Below the pieces are notes generated by a model that was given only the letters and a program-made list of their open reading frames with translations, was not told where the DNA came from and did not search any database. A program made the translations under genes and the position numbers. From assembly GCA_003712125.1 (NCBI GenBank), contig RHLF01000003.1, forward strand, positions 62,001-126,000: a DNA stretch of 64,000 nt. Reading direction: 5' to 3'. The stretch comes from Allomuricauda sp. GTDB taxonomy: Bacteria > Bacteroidota > Bacteroidia > Flavobacteriales > Flavobacteriaceae. Positions 43,246-52,921 of the stretch are shown in pieces (the first letter of the stretch is position 1; every line of letters begins with the position of its first letter).

Positions 43246-43731
43246 ATGAAAACCTTAATTCTTGTACGTCATGGCAAATCATCTTGGGATTACAATGTCT
43301 CTGATAAGGATAGGCCCCTTAAGGAACGAGGTATAAATGATGCACATTTGGTTTCCAAAAGACTTAAGGAAAAAGGAACGACTATAGATCATGTATACTC
43401 AAGTCCTGCGAACAGGGCATTGCACACTGCAATGATTTTTTTAAGAAATCTTGATTATGGGTTTCAGAGGTTCGAAATAAAAGATGACCTTTATGACTTC
43501 TCAGGAGAGCACTTAAAACGTTTTGTGCATGCCATCAACGAGGCCTATCAAACGGTCTTGATTTTTGGTCACAATTATGCCTTCACGACCATGGCCAATG
43601 CCTGGGGAGATAAATATATAGACAATGTGCCCACCTCAGGTTTGGTACATATAGATTTTAAAGAAAATAGCTGGAAGCGTATTTCGAAGGGAAACACAAA
43701 ACTCACTTTGTTTCCCAAACAACTAAAGTGA
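43246..43731 (+). CDS. SixA-like histidine phosphatase
   Basis: A 161-residue phosphohistidine phosphatase-type member of the histidine phosphatase superfamily: LVRHGKSSWDY (catalytic His9), then YSSPANRALHTA, and IFGHNYAFTTMAN with the second catalytic His. The short length and arginine pattern fit the SixA branch, which in E. coli removes phosphate from histidine phosphotransfer domains. It lies directly before ppk1 (3-bp gap), so a link to phosphate metabolism is possible. Confidence 0.85.
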   Translation: MKTLILVRHGKSSWDYNVSDKDRPLKERGINDAHLVSKRLKEKGTTIDHVYSSPANRALHTAMIFLRNLDYGFQRFEIKDDLYDFSGEHLKRFVHAINEAYQTVLIFGHNYAFTTMANAWGDKYIDNVPTSGLVHIDFKENSWKRISKGNTKLTLFPKQLK

Positions 43732-43734
43732 TAT

Positions 43735-45804
43735 ATGGCGAAAGAAAAAAATGAATACGTAAATAGAGAGATAAGCTGGTTGCATTTTAACGAGCGGGTG
43801 CTTCAAGAAAGTGCCGATAAAAATGTACCCTTGATCGAGCGACTGCGCTTTTTAGGTATTTTCAGCAATAACCTTGATGAGTTTTTCAAAGTTCGATATG
43901 CCACGGTAAAGCGCATCGTTGACGCTGGAAAGAAGGGAAAGAGTGTACTTGGAGGTGAAGATGCAAAGGTGCTTTTAGAAGAAATAACCCGACAGGTGAT
44001 CCAGCTGCAATCAAAAAGTATCAAGGTTTTGCAATCAATAGAACGTGAACTTGCTACAGAAAACATTTACATAATTGATGAAAAGGCAGTTACAAAAGAC
44101 CAGGCTGTTTTTATAAGGGATTACTTTTTACGTGAGGTCAATCCAGAACTTCTGACCATCATTTTGAATAACCTTACCGAATTTCCAACCTTGAAAGATA
44201 CCGCTGCCTATCTGGCCGTCCGCATGGTTCTCGATACGGAGCTTTTAAATTCGGATAAAACCCAATATGCCTTAATTGAGATACCGAGACATTTGGATAG
44301 GTTCGTTGTGCTGCCGGAAGCTGATAATAAAAATTATATCATGATGGTCGATGATGTCATCCGATTTTGTTTGGATAGCATCTTTACCATGTTTGAATAC
44401 AATGAGATTTCGGCGCATATGATAAAGATTACCCGTGACGCCGAGCTGGATATGGATAATGACCTAAGTAAGAGCTTTATTCAAAAGATATCTTCAAGCG
44501 TAGAACATCGAAAAATCAGCGATCCCGTCAGATTTGTCTATGATAAGAGCATAAAAATAGACACCCTAAGGTACCTTAAAGAGAAAATGAATATTGAGGA
44601 AACCGATAGTGTCATTCCTGGAGGTAGGTACCATAACCGTAGGGATTACATGGGATTTCCGAGTTTGGGAAGACACGATTTGTTATACGGAAAAATAAGT
44701 CCACTCCCTGTTCGCGGATTTAGTTTGGAAGGAAGCCTTTTTGAGCAAATTGCCAGAAAGGATTATATGATATATACGCCCTACCACACCTACTCCTATG
44801 TCATTAACTTTTTGAAGGAGGCTGCTCTTGATCCGCATGTAAAGCGTATTAAACTTACGGTTTACAGGCTGGCCAACAATTCTCAGGTTGCCGCTGCCTT
44901 GATTAATGCAGCTAAAAATGGCAAAGAGGTTACCGTACAGATCGAATTACAGGCCCGGTTTGATGAGCAAGCGAACATTAAATATGCGAACATATTTCAG
45001 GAAGAAGGAATCAAACTCATATTCGGAATCCCTGGTCTTAAAGTACATACGAAGGTGTGTTTTGTAGAGCGTGAAGAGGCCGAAGGATCAAAGCGATATG
45101 GCTTTATCAGTACGGGTAACTTTAATGAATCTACAGCACGGATATATACAGATTATACGCTTTTCACCTCACATGATGGCATTCTCAAAGAGGTGAACAA
45201 GGTATTCAACTTCTTTGAGGTTCCGTATAAGATCAATAAGTACCGTCATTTAATTGTGTCACCGCACTATACCAAAAATGTATTCAATAAGTTGATCGAT
45301 AATGAAATTGCCAATGCCATTGTAGGTAAGGAAGCATACATTCGAATCAAGATGAATAGTTTCACCTCCTACAAAATGGTCGATAAATTATACGAGGCCA
45401 GTAGGGCAGGGGTGAAAATTCAATTGATCATCCGAGGTGTTTGTTGCTTGATTCCCGGTGTTGAAGGTATGAGCGAGAATATAGAGGCCATCAGTGTTGT
45501 GGACAAATTCTTGGAGCATCCCCGTTTGTTCATTTTTGCAAATGATGGCAATCCCAAGTTGTATATTTCTTCTGCAGATTGGATGACCCGAAATCTGGAT
45601 TATAGGGTGGAAGTGGGTTGCCCCATTTATGATGAAGATATTAAGCAAGAATTAATGGACACCTTTGAGATTTCTTGGAATGACAATATCAAGGCACGAG
45701 TATTTTCCGACAAACAGGACAACGCCTATAAAGATGACGCCAAGCCTAAGGTGCGGTCTCAGTTTGCCTTGTACGACTACTATACCAAAAAACTTGAATC
45801 CTGA
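43735..45804 (+). CDS. ppk1: polyphosphate kinase 1
   Basis: The 689-residue enzyme begins with the Ppk1 N-terminal signature REISWLHFNERVLQE, FLGIFSNNLDEFFKVR, and carries PYHTYSYVINFLKEAALDP and the autophosphorylated His in GLKVHTKVCFV (about residue 440), plus ISTGNFNEST with the metal-binding region. It reversibly polymerises the ATP gamma-phosphate to polyphosphate. The gene order sixA-ppk1 may reflect joint phosphate handling. It converges with miaE with a 2-bp gap. Confidence 0.95.
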   Translation: MAKEKNEYVNREISWLHFNERVLQESADKNVPLIERLRFLGIFSNNLDEFFKVRYATVKRIVDAGKKGKSVLGGEDAKVLLEEITRQVIQLQSKSIKVLQSIERELATENIYIIDEKAVTKDQAVFIRDYFLREVNPELLTIILNNLTEFPTLKDTAAYLAVRMVLDTELLNSDKTQYALIEIPRHLDRFVVLPEADNKNYIMMVDDVIRFCLDSIFTMFEYNEISAHMIKITRDAELDMDNDLSKSFIQKISSSVEHRKISDPVRFVYDKSIKIDTLRYLKEKMNIEETDSVIPGGRYHNRRDYMGFPSLGRHDLLYGKISPLPVRGFSLEGSLFEQIARKDYMIYTPYHTYSYVINFLKEAALDPHVKRIKLTVYRLANNSQVAAALINAAKNGKEVTVQIELQARFDEQANIKYANIFQEEGIKLIFGIPGLKVHTKVCFVEREEAEGSKRYGFISTGNFNESTARIYTDYTLFTSHDGILKEVNKVFNFFEVPYKINKYRHLIVSPHYTKNVFNKLIDNEIANAIVGKEAYIRIKMNSFTSYKMVDKLYEASRAGVKIQLIIRGVCCLIPGVEGMSENIEAISVVDKFLEHPRLFIFANDGNPKLYISSADWMTRNLDYRVEVGCPIYDEDIKQELMDTFEISWNDNIKARVFSDKQDNAYKDDAKPKVRSQFALYDYYTKKLES

Positions 45805-45806
45805 AA

Positions 45807-46388
45807 CTAACCGTGCATAGTTTCTTTTTTTCCAAGGTTTTTCATGATTTCAGCCTCATGAACCAGTAGTGCTTCCCACTTTTTGTCCACTTCTTCCCGA
45901 TTGCCGTAGGTTCTGGCGAATTTGAGAAACATAGTGTAATGGTTGGCCTCACTAATCATCAGTTTGCGGTAAAATTCAGATAGGTCAGCATCGGCAATCT
46001 CTTCAGAAAGTAATCGAAAACGTTCGCAACTTCTTGCCTCTATTAAAGCGGCGTATAACAGCTTATGAACCAAATGGGTTTCACGGCTTCCACCTTTGGG
46101 AAAGAACTTCATGAGTTCGATGACATACTCGTCCTTTCGTTCGCGACCCAATTTCCATCCCCGTTCCAAAATTTTTTCATGTACCATATTAAAATGGCCC
46201 ATTTCTTCACGAGAGAGCGCAATCATTTCCTTGACCAATTCCGATTTTTCAGGAAATCCAATGATCAATGAGATGGCAGTACTGGCTGCTTTCTGTTCAC
46301 AATAAGCATGGTCTGTCAAAATCTCTTCAATATTTTTCTCAACAATATTTACCCATCTTGGGTCAGTTGGTAATTTTAGTCCAAGCAT
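45807..46388 (-). CDS. miaE: tRNA-(ms2io6A) hydroxylase MiaE
   Basis: A 193-residue ferritin-like diiron protein. Ligand motifs are visible: EEILTDHAYCEQKAAS, SREEMGHFNMVHE, EARSCERFRLLSEE and MISEANHYTMFLKFA. MiaE hydroxylates the isopentenyl group of ms2i6A37 in tRNAs. It is transcribed away from the ebo operon across a 120-bp intergenic region. Confidence 0.9.
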   Translation of the reverse strand: MLGLKLPTDPRWVNIVEKNIEEILTDHAYCEQKAASTAISLIIGFPEKSELVKEMIALSREEMGHFNMVHEKILERGWKLGRERKDEYVIELMKFFPKGGSRETHLVHKLLYAALIEARSCERFRLLSEEIADADLSEFYRKLMISEANHYTMFLKFARTYGNREEVDKKWEALLVHEAEIMKNLGKKETMHG

Positions 46389-46459
46389 TTTTTATCAAAT
46401 TGTGCCTAAAGATAAATGTATTATTCTGCCGGAAGGTTATAAATCGCAACTATGATGTT

Positions 46460-46467
46460 TATCTTTG
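46460..46467 (+). promoter_or_regulatory. -7 element TATCTTTG upstream of eboA
   Basis: TATCTTTG fits TAnnTTTG, with a degenerate TTA at 20 nt upstream instead of TTTG. The predicted leader to the eboA ATG is about 35 nt. Confidence 0.5.
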
Positions 46468-46508
46468 TAAGAGCAGATTATTTTCAATAGCTAGGTAGTG
46501 CCTATTTT

Positions 46509-47363
46509 ATGCAAAAGACGATTAAAGACAGTTTACTGACCCTTGTCGAAGACAATTTGGAAGGTGAAAGAAGAGACTGGTTTTTCGGAAGATTGGCGGC
46601 AGTTTTAGAGGCCGATTCGGCTCGTAGTTTGTTTATGACCTATAGCTTATGCAGCAGTAAATTGGAAAATCGATCGCTGAGCAAGATTCATACTTCTGAT
46701 AAGCAATTAAATGCTTATCTGAGCCTACATCAAATGACGCAAATAGAGTTAGGTAGGGTGAGCATTATTGTAGCTGCGTTGCACGAAAACCCTGTGTTTT
46801 TTACACCCAAAGTCCAAAATTTGATTCAAGTTGCCGATAAGGTTGAATTGGCTACCTTTTTACGTTACCTGAGTTTGTTGCCCAATCCCGAGGATTTTCA
46901 AATGGTCGCTGTTGAAGCTTTGAGAACGAATATTACCCCTGTTTTTGATGCGTTATCGCAGAAGAATCCTTATCCAGGCCTTTATTTTGACGATGCCCAG
47001 TGGAATCAAATGTATCTTAAGGCTGCCTTCATGCAGTGCGATCTTTCTGGGATTTTGGACGTAGATAAAAGATCAAATGCGGATTTGGCACGAATAATAG
47101 CTGACTACGCCCATGAGCGATGGGCCGCATCAAGACCCGTAGATCCTTATTTTTGGCGGCCTACCACCAAATTTCTTGATGATCTTCTTTTAGAGGATAT
47201 GTCTCGTTTGTTTCGAAGTAACGACCCTATTGAAAATAGGGCGGCTGCACTTTGCTGTTACCATTCGGCCAACGAGTCAGCTTTGGCAATGCTTGAAAAT
47301 TATCCTGAATTAAAAGAAAGTGTGCAAGGCAATTGCATCACTTGGGAAAACTTAAAAAGATAA
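46509..47363 (+). CDS. eboA: EboA-like protein
   Basis: The 284-residue protein is the first gene of the ebo operon. It is a mostly helical protein with segments typical for EboA (RRDWFFGRLAAVLEADSARSL, LHQMTQIELGRV, NPYPGLYFDDAQWNQMYLKAAFM, RIIADYAHERWAASRPVDPYFWRP). No catalytic motif is recognised and its function is unknown. It is 1 bp from eboB. In cyanobacteria the ebo genes are needed for export of a scytonemin precursor; the compound handled here is not known. Confidence 0.88.
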   Translation: MQKTIKDSLLTLVEDNLEGERRDWFFGRLAAVLEADSARSLFMTYSLCSSKLENRSLSKIHTSDKQLNAYLSLHQMTQIELGRVSIIVAALHENPVFFTPKVQNLIQVADKVELATFLRYLSLLPNPEDFQMVAVEALRTNITPVFDALSQKNPYPGLYFDDAQWNQMYLKAAFMQCDLSGILDVDKRSNADLARIIADYAHERWAASRPVDPYFWRPTTKFLDDLLLEDMSRLFRSNDPIENRAAALCCYHSANESALAMLENYPELKESVQGNCITWENLKR

Positions 47364-47364
47364 T

Positions 47365-48273
47365 ATGGAAGAAAGTTTAAAATTTATTGACCCCCACATT
47401 CATATGACGTCTCGAACCACCGATGATTATGAGGCTATGGCCGCTGCAGGCATAGTCGCTATCATCGAACCTGCGTTCTGGATGGGTCAACCTCGTACCC
47501 AAGTAGGTTCTTTTCAAGATTATTTTAGCAGTTTGGTAGGTTGGGAGCCCTTTAGGGCCAGCCAATTCGGTATTAAGCACTACTGTACCATAGGCCTAAA
47601 TTCCAAGGAAGCAAATAATGAAGCACTTGCCGAACAGGTCATGGATTTGTTACCGCTTTACCTTCATAAAGAAAACGTGGTAGCAGTTGGAGAAATTGGT
47701 TATGACGATCAAACGCCAACAGAAGACAAGTACTTTCGCCAACAATTGGAATTGGCCAAGGAATTTAACATGTTGGTCCAAGTACATACCCCTCACCGCG
47801 ATAAGAAGGCAGGAACCATAAAAAGTATGGAAGTTTGTTTGGAACACGGTTTAGATCCTGGCAATGTGGTAATTGATCACAATAATGAAGAAACCGTTCA
47901 AGAAGTTTTGGACCGAGGTTTCATTGCTGCTTTTACCATTTATCCGAAGACCAAAATGGGGAACCAACGTATGGTTGAGGTCGTCAAAAAATATGGCAGC
48001 ACCAACATCATTGTCGATAGTTCCGCCGATTGGGGTGTAAGCGATCCCTTAGCTGTGCCCAAAACGGCTTCGCTAATGCTTCGCAGTGGTGTTTCAAAAG
48101 AAGACGTTGTAAAAACCTGTTACCAAAATGCATTGGATGTTTTTGGGAAATCGGGAAAAATGAAAGAATCACATTGGACGGATAAAGCGGGAATTGACCA
48201 ACGTGAACTTTTTAACGATAACAGTGTTCTGAGAGGCCAGCAACCCAAGGTCGAAAATGACAACATTGTTTGA
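47365..48273 (+). CDS. eboB: EboB, TatD-family metal-dependent hydrolase
   Basis: The 302-residue protein has the TatD/amidohydrolase metal motif DPHIHM (Asp9, His11, His13), VGEIGYD with the glutamate ligand, VQVHTPHRDK, VIDHNNEETV and IVDSSADWG. This is the hydrolase of the ebo set; its substrate is unknown. Its stop overlaps the eboC start as TGATG. Confidence 0.9.
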   Translation: MEESLKFIDPHIHMTSRTTDDYEAMAAAGIVAIIEPAFWMGQPRTQVGSFQDYFSSLVGWEPFRASQFGIKHYCTIGLNSKEANNEALAEQVMDLLPLYLHKENVVAVGEIGYDDQTPTEDKYFRQQLELAKEFNMLVQVHTPHRDKKAGTIKSMEVCLEHGLDPGNVVIDHNNEETVQEVLDRGFIAAFTIYPKTKMGNQRMVEVVKKYGSTNIIVDSSADWGVSDPLAVPKTASLMLRSGVSKEDVVKTCYQNALDVFGKSGKMKESHWTDKAGIDQRELFNDNSVLRGQQPKVENDNIV

Positions 48274-49172
48274 TGGGTTTCAATCCATTACCTTATCTAC
48301 GCTTATGTCGACCGGCGAACCTGCCTACGGCAGCTGCTGACATCATTGCTGGTATTGCTTTGGCAGGAGGGTTTTCAAGTTCTGTTAGCTATCAACCATT
48401 TTTTGGAGATTACACGAGTCCCACACTCTTGGTTATAGCTTCTATTTTACTTTATGCGGGAGGCGTGGTCTTAAACGATGCATTCGATTATGAGCTCGAT
48501 ACAATTGAAAGACCTGAAAGGCCTATTCCAAGTGGTGCAGTGCCTATACGACATGCGTTCCTATTCGGATTTACCTTATTGGGCTTAGGCGTACTTATGG
48601 CTTTTAAGGTCAATCTGCATTCGGGCTTGGTGGCATCGCTATTGGCAATGGCCATCGTACTATATGACGCCATTTCCAAGAAACATGCCTTTTTTGGCCC
48701 TTTGAATATGGGTGTTTGTCGAAGTTTGAACCTACTGCTTGGGATATCGGTTTTTGGGGTGTTCAACCACTGGTACTATATGATCATTCCATTGATTTTT
48801 ATCGGCGCAGTAACTAGTGTGAGCAGAGGTGAAGTACATGGAAGCAATAAGAGAAACATTCTTATAGCAGGATTTTTGTACCTAATTGTCATTTTTTGCG
48901 TTATTTATTTCAATCAGATTGAAAATAGAATGGGGAATTATTACCTGCTATTCTTGTTGCTATTTGCAATTATGGTATTTACGCCGCTTATCAGGGCCTA
49001 TAGAACAAATACACCCGACAATATAAAAAAAGCGGTGATTGCTGGGGTCTTGTCATTGGTAGTACTTGACGCCGCCATAGCAGCTGGTCATGCCTATTGG
49101 CTCATCGCTATTTTGTTGGTATTGCTGCTCCCTTTGTCCATTTTTCTTTCGAAGCTGTTCAGTGTTACGTAA
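48273..49172 (+). CDS. eboC: EboC, UbiA-family prenyltransferase
   Basis: A 299-residue membrane protein with about eight helices and the UbiA signature NDAFDYELDTIERPERPIPSG, where the aspartates bind Mg-diphosphate. It most likely transfers a prenyl group to an acceptor; in the ebo pathway the acceptor is not known. The ATG at 48,273 overlaps the eboB stop; a TTG one codon upstream is possible. Confidence 0.9.
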   Translation: MGFNPLPYLRLCRPANLPTAAADIIAGIALAGGFSSSVSYQPFFGDYTSPTLLVIASILLYAGGVVLNDAFDYELDTIERPERPIPSGAVPIRHAFLFGFTLLGLGVLMAFKVNLHSGLVASLLAMAIVLYDAISKKHAFFGPLNMGVCRSLNLLLGISVFGVFNHWYYMIIPLIFIGAVTSVSRGEVHGSNKRNILIAGFLYLIVIFCVIYFNQIENRMGNYYLLFLLLFAIMVFTPLIRAYRTNTPDNIKKAVIAGVLSLVVLDAAIAAGHAYWLIAILLVLLLPLSIFLSKLFSVT

Positions 49173-49184
49173 TTTTATGAATTT

Positions 49185-50351
49185 ATGGAGCATCTCCCTA
49201 GCATAGCGCAGTCTTTTCAAGTAAATTATGAGTACAGACTCTATTTTACCGAAGCTGTATTTTCGGTACACAACCCCTTGTTGGAGCAGCTTATAGGCAA
49301 AGATTCAATTGATGGTGCGGTCAAGGCGCTATTTGTCGTTGACAGTGGGGTGTACATGAAGCATCCCAACATGCTAAAAGATATCGAGAACTATTGCCAC
49401 ACCAAAACGGGAATTGAGCTAACAGATATTGTGCTGGTTCCAGGCGGTGAAGCTTGTAAAAATGACCCGAAAGTTGTTGAGAACATCTTGGCGGCCATCA
49501 ATGAGAAATCAATTTGTCGACATTCTTTTGTTGTGGCTATCGGAGGAGGTTCGGTAATTGATGCAGCAGGATATGCAGCGACCATCGCCCATAGAGGGGT
49601 AAAATTAATTCGAATTCCAACCACAGTATTGTCACAAAATGATGCCGCAGTTGGTGTCAAGAACGGCATAAATGCGTTCGGCAAGAAAAACTTTGTTGGT
49701 ACATTTTCATTGCCTGATGCCATTATCAATGATTCCAAATTTTTAGAAACCCTAGAACAACGCGACTGGATCGCGGGCATCGCCGAAGCGGTTAAAGTTG
49801 CGCTCTTAAAAGATGGAGAGTTTTTTGATTTTATTGTGCAAAACACCAAAAAGTTAGCCAGTAGGGATAAGGGTATTATGAACAACCTTATATTCCGATG
49901 TGCAGAAATCCATATGCAGCATATAGCCCAAAATGGTGACCCCTTTGAAAAAGGATCCTCACGACCCTTAGATTTTGGTCATTGGTCTGCCCATAAGTTG
50001 GAGCAAATGACCAACTATGCGCTGCGACACGGAGAAGCGGTGGCCATGGGTATTGCACTTGATGTAACCTATGCCAATCTGATTGGATTGATCGATGATG
50101 ATCTTTTGAATCAAATTCTACTAGCATTTGAAGAAATAGGTTTTGATTTAGAATTACCGATCAAAAACGATGCGGCTGTTGACCAACTCATGCTTGGGGT
50201 TGAAGAATTTAGAGAACATCTGGGAGGGCAACTGACGATTACCCTAATAGCAGGAATAGGAAAAAAGCATGACGTTCATGAAATAGATGCTAAAAAAATG
50301 AGAAAGGCTATTGCCTTAAGGTCAATTGAGAAATCAACGCTATCTTGTTGA
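49185..50351 (+). CDS. eboD: EboD, 3-dehydroquinate synthase-like cyclase
   Basis: The 388-residue protein has the AroB-superfamily fold: VVAIGGGSVIDAAGYAA (about 117-133), RIPTTVLSQNDAAVGVKNGIN and zinc-ligand histidines in GHWSAHKLEQM and RHGEAVAMG. It belongs to the sugar-phosphate cyclase superfamily rather than being the housekeeping AroB, given its place between eboC and eboE. The substrate is unproven; cyclisation of a sugar phosphate is inferred. Confidence 0.9.
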   Translation: MEHLPSIAQSFQVNYEYRLYFTEAVFSVHNPLLEQLIGKDSIDGAVKALFVVDSGVYMKHPNMLKDIENYCHTKTGIELTDIVLVPGGEACKNDPKVVENILAAINEKSICRHSFVVAIGGGSVIDAAGYAATIAHRGVKLIRIPTTVLSQNDAAVGVKNGINAFGKKNFVGTFSLPDAIINDSKFLETLEQRDWIAGIAEAVKVALLKDGEFFDFIVQNTKKLASRDKGIMNNLIFRCAEIHMQHIAQNGDPFEKGSSRPLDFGHWSAHKLEQMTNYALRHGEAVAMGIALDVTYANLIGLIDDDLLNQILLAFEEIGFDLELPIKNDAAVDQLMLGVEEFREHLGGQLTITLIAGIGKKHDVHEIDAKKMRKAIALRSIEKSTLSC

Positions 50352-50352
50352 T

Positions 50353-51546
50353 ATGTTTAGTTCCAAGGGGCGTCAACTTACATATTGTACCAATGTGCAT
50401 CCAGGGGAAAACTGGAACATTACTTTTGAAAACCTTAAAAAATTCGTGCCCAGAATAAAAAAGAATGTATCTCCCGATGCGCCATTCGGATTGGGCCTAC
50501 GACTTTCGCGCTTGGCGAGTCAAGAATTGGGCTTGGGTAACAAGTTTAGCGAATTTAAAGATTGGCTTCATCATAATGATACCTACGTTTTTACGATGAA
50601 TGGATTTCCCTTTGGAAATTTCCATGGTGTTTCTGTCAAGGACAAGGTGCATGAACCGGATTGGACAACTTTCGAAAGGTTGGATTATACCAACCTGCTA
50701 TTTTCGCAACTCACCCAACTCTTGCCAAAAGGAATGTCAGGAGGTATATCCACTTCTCCAATAAGCTATAAGCATTGGTATACCACACAAGAGAAGCGGC
50801 AAGGTGCATTGGCCAAAGGAGCAGAACATATGGTAGGTGTGGCCTTAGAACTGTATACTATTGAACAAAACAGCGGTCATTACCTCCATCTAGACATAGA
50901 ACCCGAGCCCGATGGCTTGTTGGAAAACTCAGCGGAAGTAGTTGATTTTTTTGACGATTACCTTATTCCCCAAGGTCGCGTCCTATTTGGTGATAAATTT
51001 GGCCTGAGCAATGCGGAAAGCGATGCTGCAATTAAAAGATACCTTACCGTTTGTTACGATATCTGTCACTTTTCATTGGCTTTTGAGGAACCCAAAGAGA
51101 CGTTTAAAAAGCTTAAGGCTCACCAAATTCAAATTGGCAAAATTCAGATAAGTTCCGCATTAAAAGTCTTATTCGACCAAAAGGATAACACCCGTGTTTG
51201 GCAAGCACTTTCCCAATTTGATGAACCTGTATACTTACATCAGGTGACGAAAGTTGAAGCGGGTACCGTGATTACCTATCCTGATTTATCATCAGTGCTG
51301 GAAACAAAAAATGAAGACAGCGAACTAAGGGCCCATTTTCATGTTCCCATATTTTTAGAAAAATTTGAGCCGCTCTATGCTACCCAGGATCATATTGTAA
51401 AGGTATTGGAGCTTCTTAAACAAGAGCAAATATCGGAGCATTTAGAGATTGAGACCTATACCTGGGATGTGCTTCCACAAGCTTTGAAGCTAGAACTTTC
51501 AGATTCCATTATAAGAGAAATCAAATGGCTTCAAAAGCGTTTATAA
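50353..51546 (+). CDS. eboE: EboE, metabolite traffic protein
   Basis: A 397-residue protein with a TIM-barrel (xylose isomerase-like) outline: TYCTNVHPGENW, FTMNGFPFGNFHG, LHLDIEPEPDGLLE, CYDICHFSLAFEEP and LHQVTKVEAGTVITYPDL. These are typical of EboE. Glu, Asp and His residues suggest metal binding. The ATG at 50,353 follows the eboD stop by 1 nt; the frame open to 50,326 overlaps eboD. Confidence 0.88.
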   Translation: MFSSKGRQLTYCTNVHPGENWNITFENLKKFVPRIKKNVSPDAPFGLGLRLSRLASQELGLGNKFSEFKDWLHHNDTYVFTMNGFPFGNFHGVSVKDKVHEPDWTTFERLDYTNLLFSQLTQLLPKGMSGGISTSPISYKHWYTTQEKRQGALAKGAEHMVGVALELYTIEQNSGHYLHLDIEPEPDGLLENSAEVVDFFDDYLIPQGRVLFGDKFGLSNAESDAAIKRYLTVCYDICHFSLAFEEPKETFKKLKAHQIQIGKIQISSALKVLFDQKDNTRVWQALSQFDEPVYLHQVTKVEAGTVITYPDLSSVLETKNEDSELRAHFHVPIFLEKFEPLYATQDHIVKVLELLKQEQISEHLEIETYTWDVLPQALKLELSDSIIREIKWLQKRL

Positions 51547-51547
51547 G

Positions 51548-52921
51548 ATGAAAAAGACAGTCGTCATAAATGTAGTGGGTTTAACCAAAAGATTGATTGG
51601 AGCGTATACACCTACCATCAAACGATTTTTGGAAAGTGGTGCATTATCGGTAATCGAACCTGTACTGCCTGCTGTGACTTGTGCGGCGCAAGCGACATAT
51701 TTAACGGGTAAATCACCCGATGAGCATGGGATTGTAGGGAATGGTTGGTATTTCAAGGAAGAATGTGAGGTGAAATTTTGGCGACAGTCAAACAAACTTA
51801 TCAAGGCTGATAAAATTTGGGATAAACTTAAAAAAGAGCATCCAGATTTTACCTGTGCCAATCTTTTTTGGTGGTATAATATGTATGCCAATACAGACTT
51901 TAACGTTACTCCAAGACCCAACTATTTGGCCGATGGGAGAAAAATTCCTGATTGTTATTCGAAGCCATCCGAATTAAGAGACCTGCTGCAGTCAAAATTG
52001 GGCACATTTCCCTTGTTTAATTTTTGGGGACCAAAGACCTCGATAAAATCAAGCCAATGGATTGCCGATGCATCTATAATTACTGATGAATTATACAATC
52101 CCACGCTTACATTAATTTATTTACCGCATCTTGATTATAATTTACAAAGGCATGGTCTTGATTTTGATAAGATTAAAAAAGACCTGGTAGAGATAGACAA
52201 GGTGGTGGAAGATTTACTAAACCACTATCAACAGCAAGACTGCAATATCGTTTTGCTATCTGAATATGGTATTACCAATGTGAATCGACCGATTCATGTG
52301 AATCGGGTTTTGCGCGAACAAGGGCTTTTGGCTATTAGAGAAGAACGTGGCCTCGAACTTTTAGACGCAGGGGCAAGTGCGGCCTTTGCTGTCGCCGATC
52401 ACCAAATATGTCATGTGTACTTAAATGATGTTACTGTGAAATCGCAGGTGAAAACATTACTTGAAGGTACACCTGGCGTTGATAGCGTTTTGACCGGTAA
52501 AGCATTAGAAGATTACCATCTCGCACATGAACGCTGTGGTGATTTGGTAGCCATTGCCGACAAAGATTCTTGGTTTACCTACTATTTTTGGCTTGATGAC
52601 GCGAAGGCACCGGATTATGCCAGAATGGTCGACATCCATAAAAAACCAGGCTATGACCCTGTTGAAATGCTAATCGATCCTAAGGATAAATTGGCGATGC
52701 CCAAAATTATTTGGAAACTACTTAAGAAAAGAATGGGCTTTCGAACGGTTATGGACGTAATTCCGTTACAAGCTGAATTGGTCAAGGGATCTCATGGCCG
52801 TGTACCCGAAAATAAGGCGGATTATCCCGTGTTGATATCCAATAAAAATGATTTGTTGCCGAAGGAAACAATAAAAGCCACAGAAGTTTTTACTATTTTG
52901 GAGGCTCACATAAACAAATGA
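51548..52921 (+). CDS. eboF: EboF, alkaline phosphatase/nucleotide pyrophosphatase-like
   Basis: The 457-residue protein has the nucleotide pyrophosphatase/phosphodiesterase fold: PAVTCAAQATYLTGKSPDEHG with the nucleophile Thr, LIYLPHLDYNLQRHG (metal Asp and His), LLSEYGI and the later GSHGRVPE. It probably cleaves a phosphoester or pyrophosphate in the ebo product or its carrier. It starts 1 nt after eboE and overlaps the next gene by 4 nt. Confidence 0.88.
   Translation: MKKTVVINVVGLTKRLIGAYTPTIKRFLESGALSVIEPVLPAVTCAAQATYLTGKSPDEHGIVGNGWYFKEECEVKFWRQSNKLIKADKIWDKLKKEHPDFTCANLFWWYNMYANTDFNVTPRPNYLADGRKIPDCYSKPSELRDLLQSKLGTFPLFNFWGPKTSIKSSQWIADASIITDELYNPTLTLIYLPHLDYNLQRHGLDFDKIKKDLVEIDKVVEDLLNHYQQQDCNIVLLSEYGITNVNRPIHVNRVLREQGLLAIREERGLELLDAGASAAFAVADHQICHVYLNDVTVKSQVKTLLEGTPGVDSVLTGKALEDYHLAHERCGDLVAIADKDSWFTYYFWLDDAKAPDYARMVDIHKKPGYDPVEMLIDPKDKLAMPKIIWKLLKKRMGFRTVMDVIPLQAELVKGSHGRVPENKADYPVLISNKNDLLPKETIKATEVFTILEAHINK

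Noticed and set aside
49185-50351. EboD as the housekeeping 3-dehydroquinate synthase AroB, linked to AroQ at 18,899
   Set aside because: The genes are 30 kb apart, and this one is embedded in a complete ebo operon; the superfamily includes several other sugar-phosphate cyclases.
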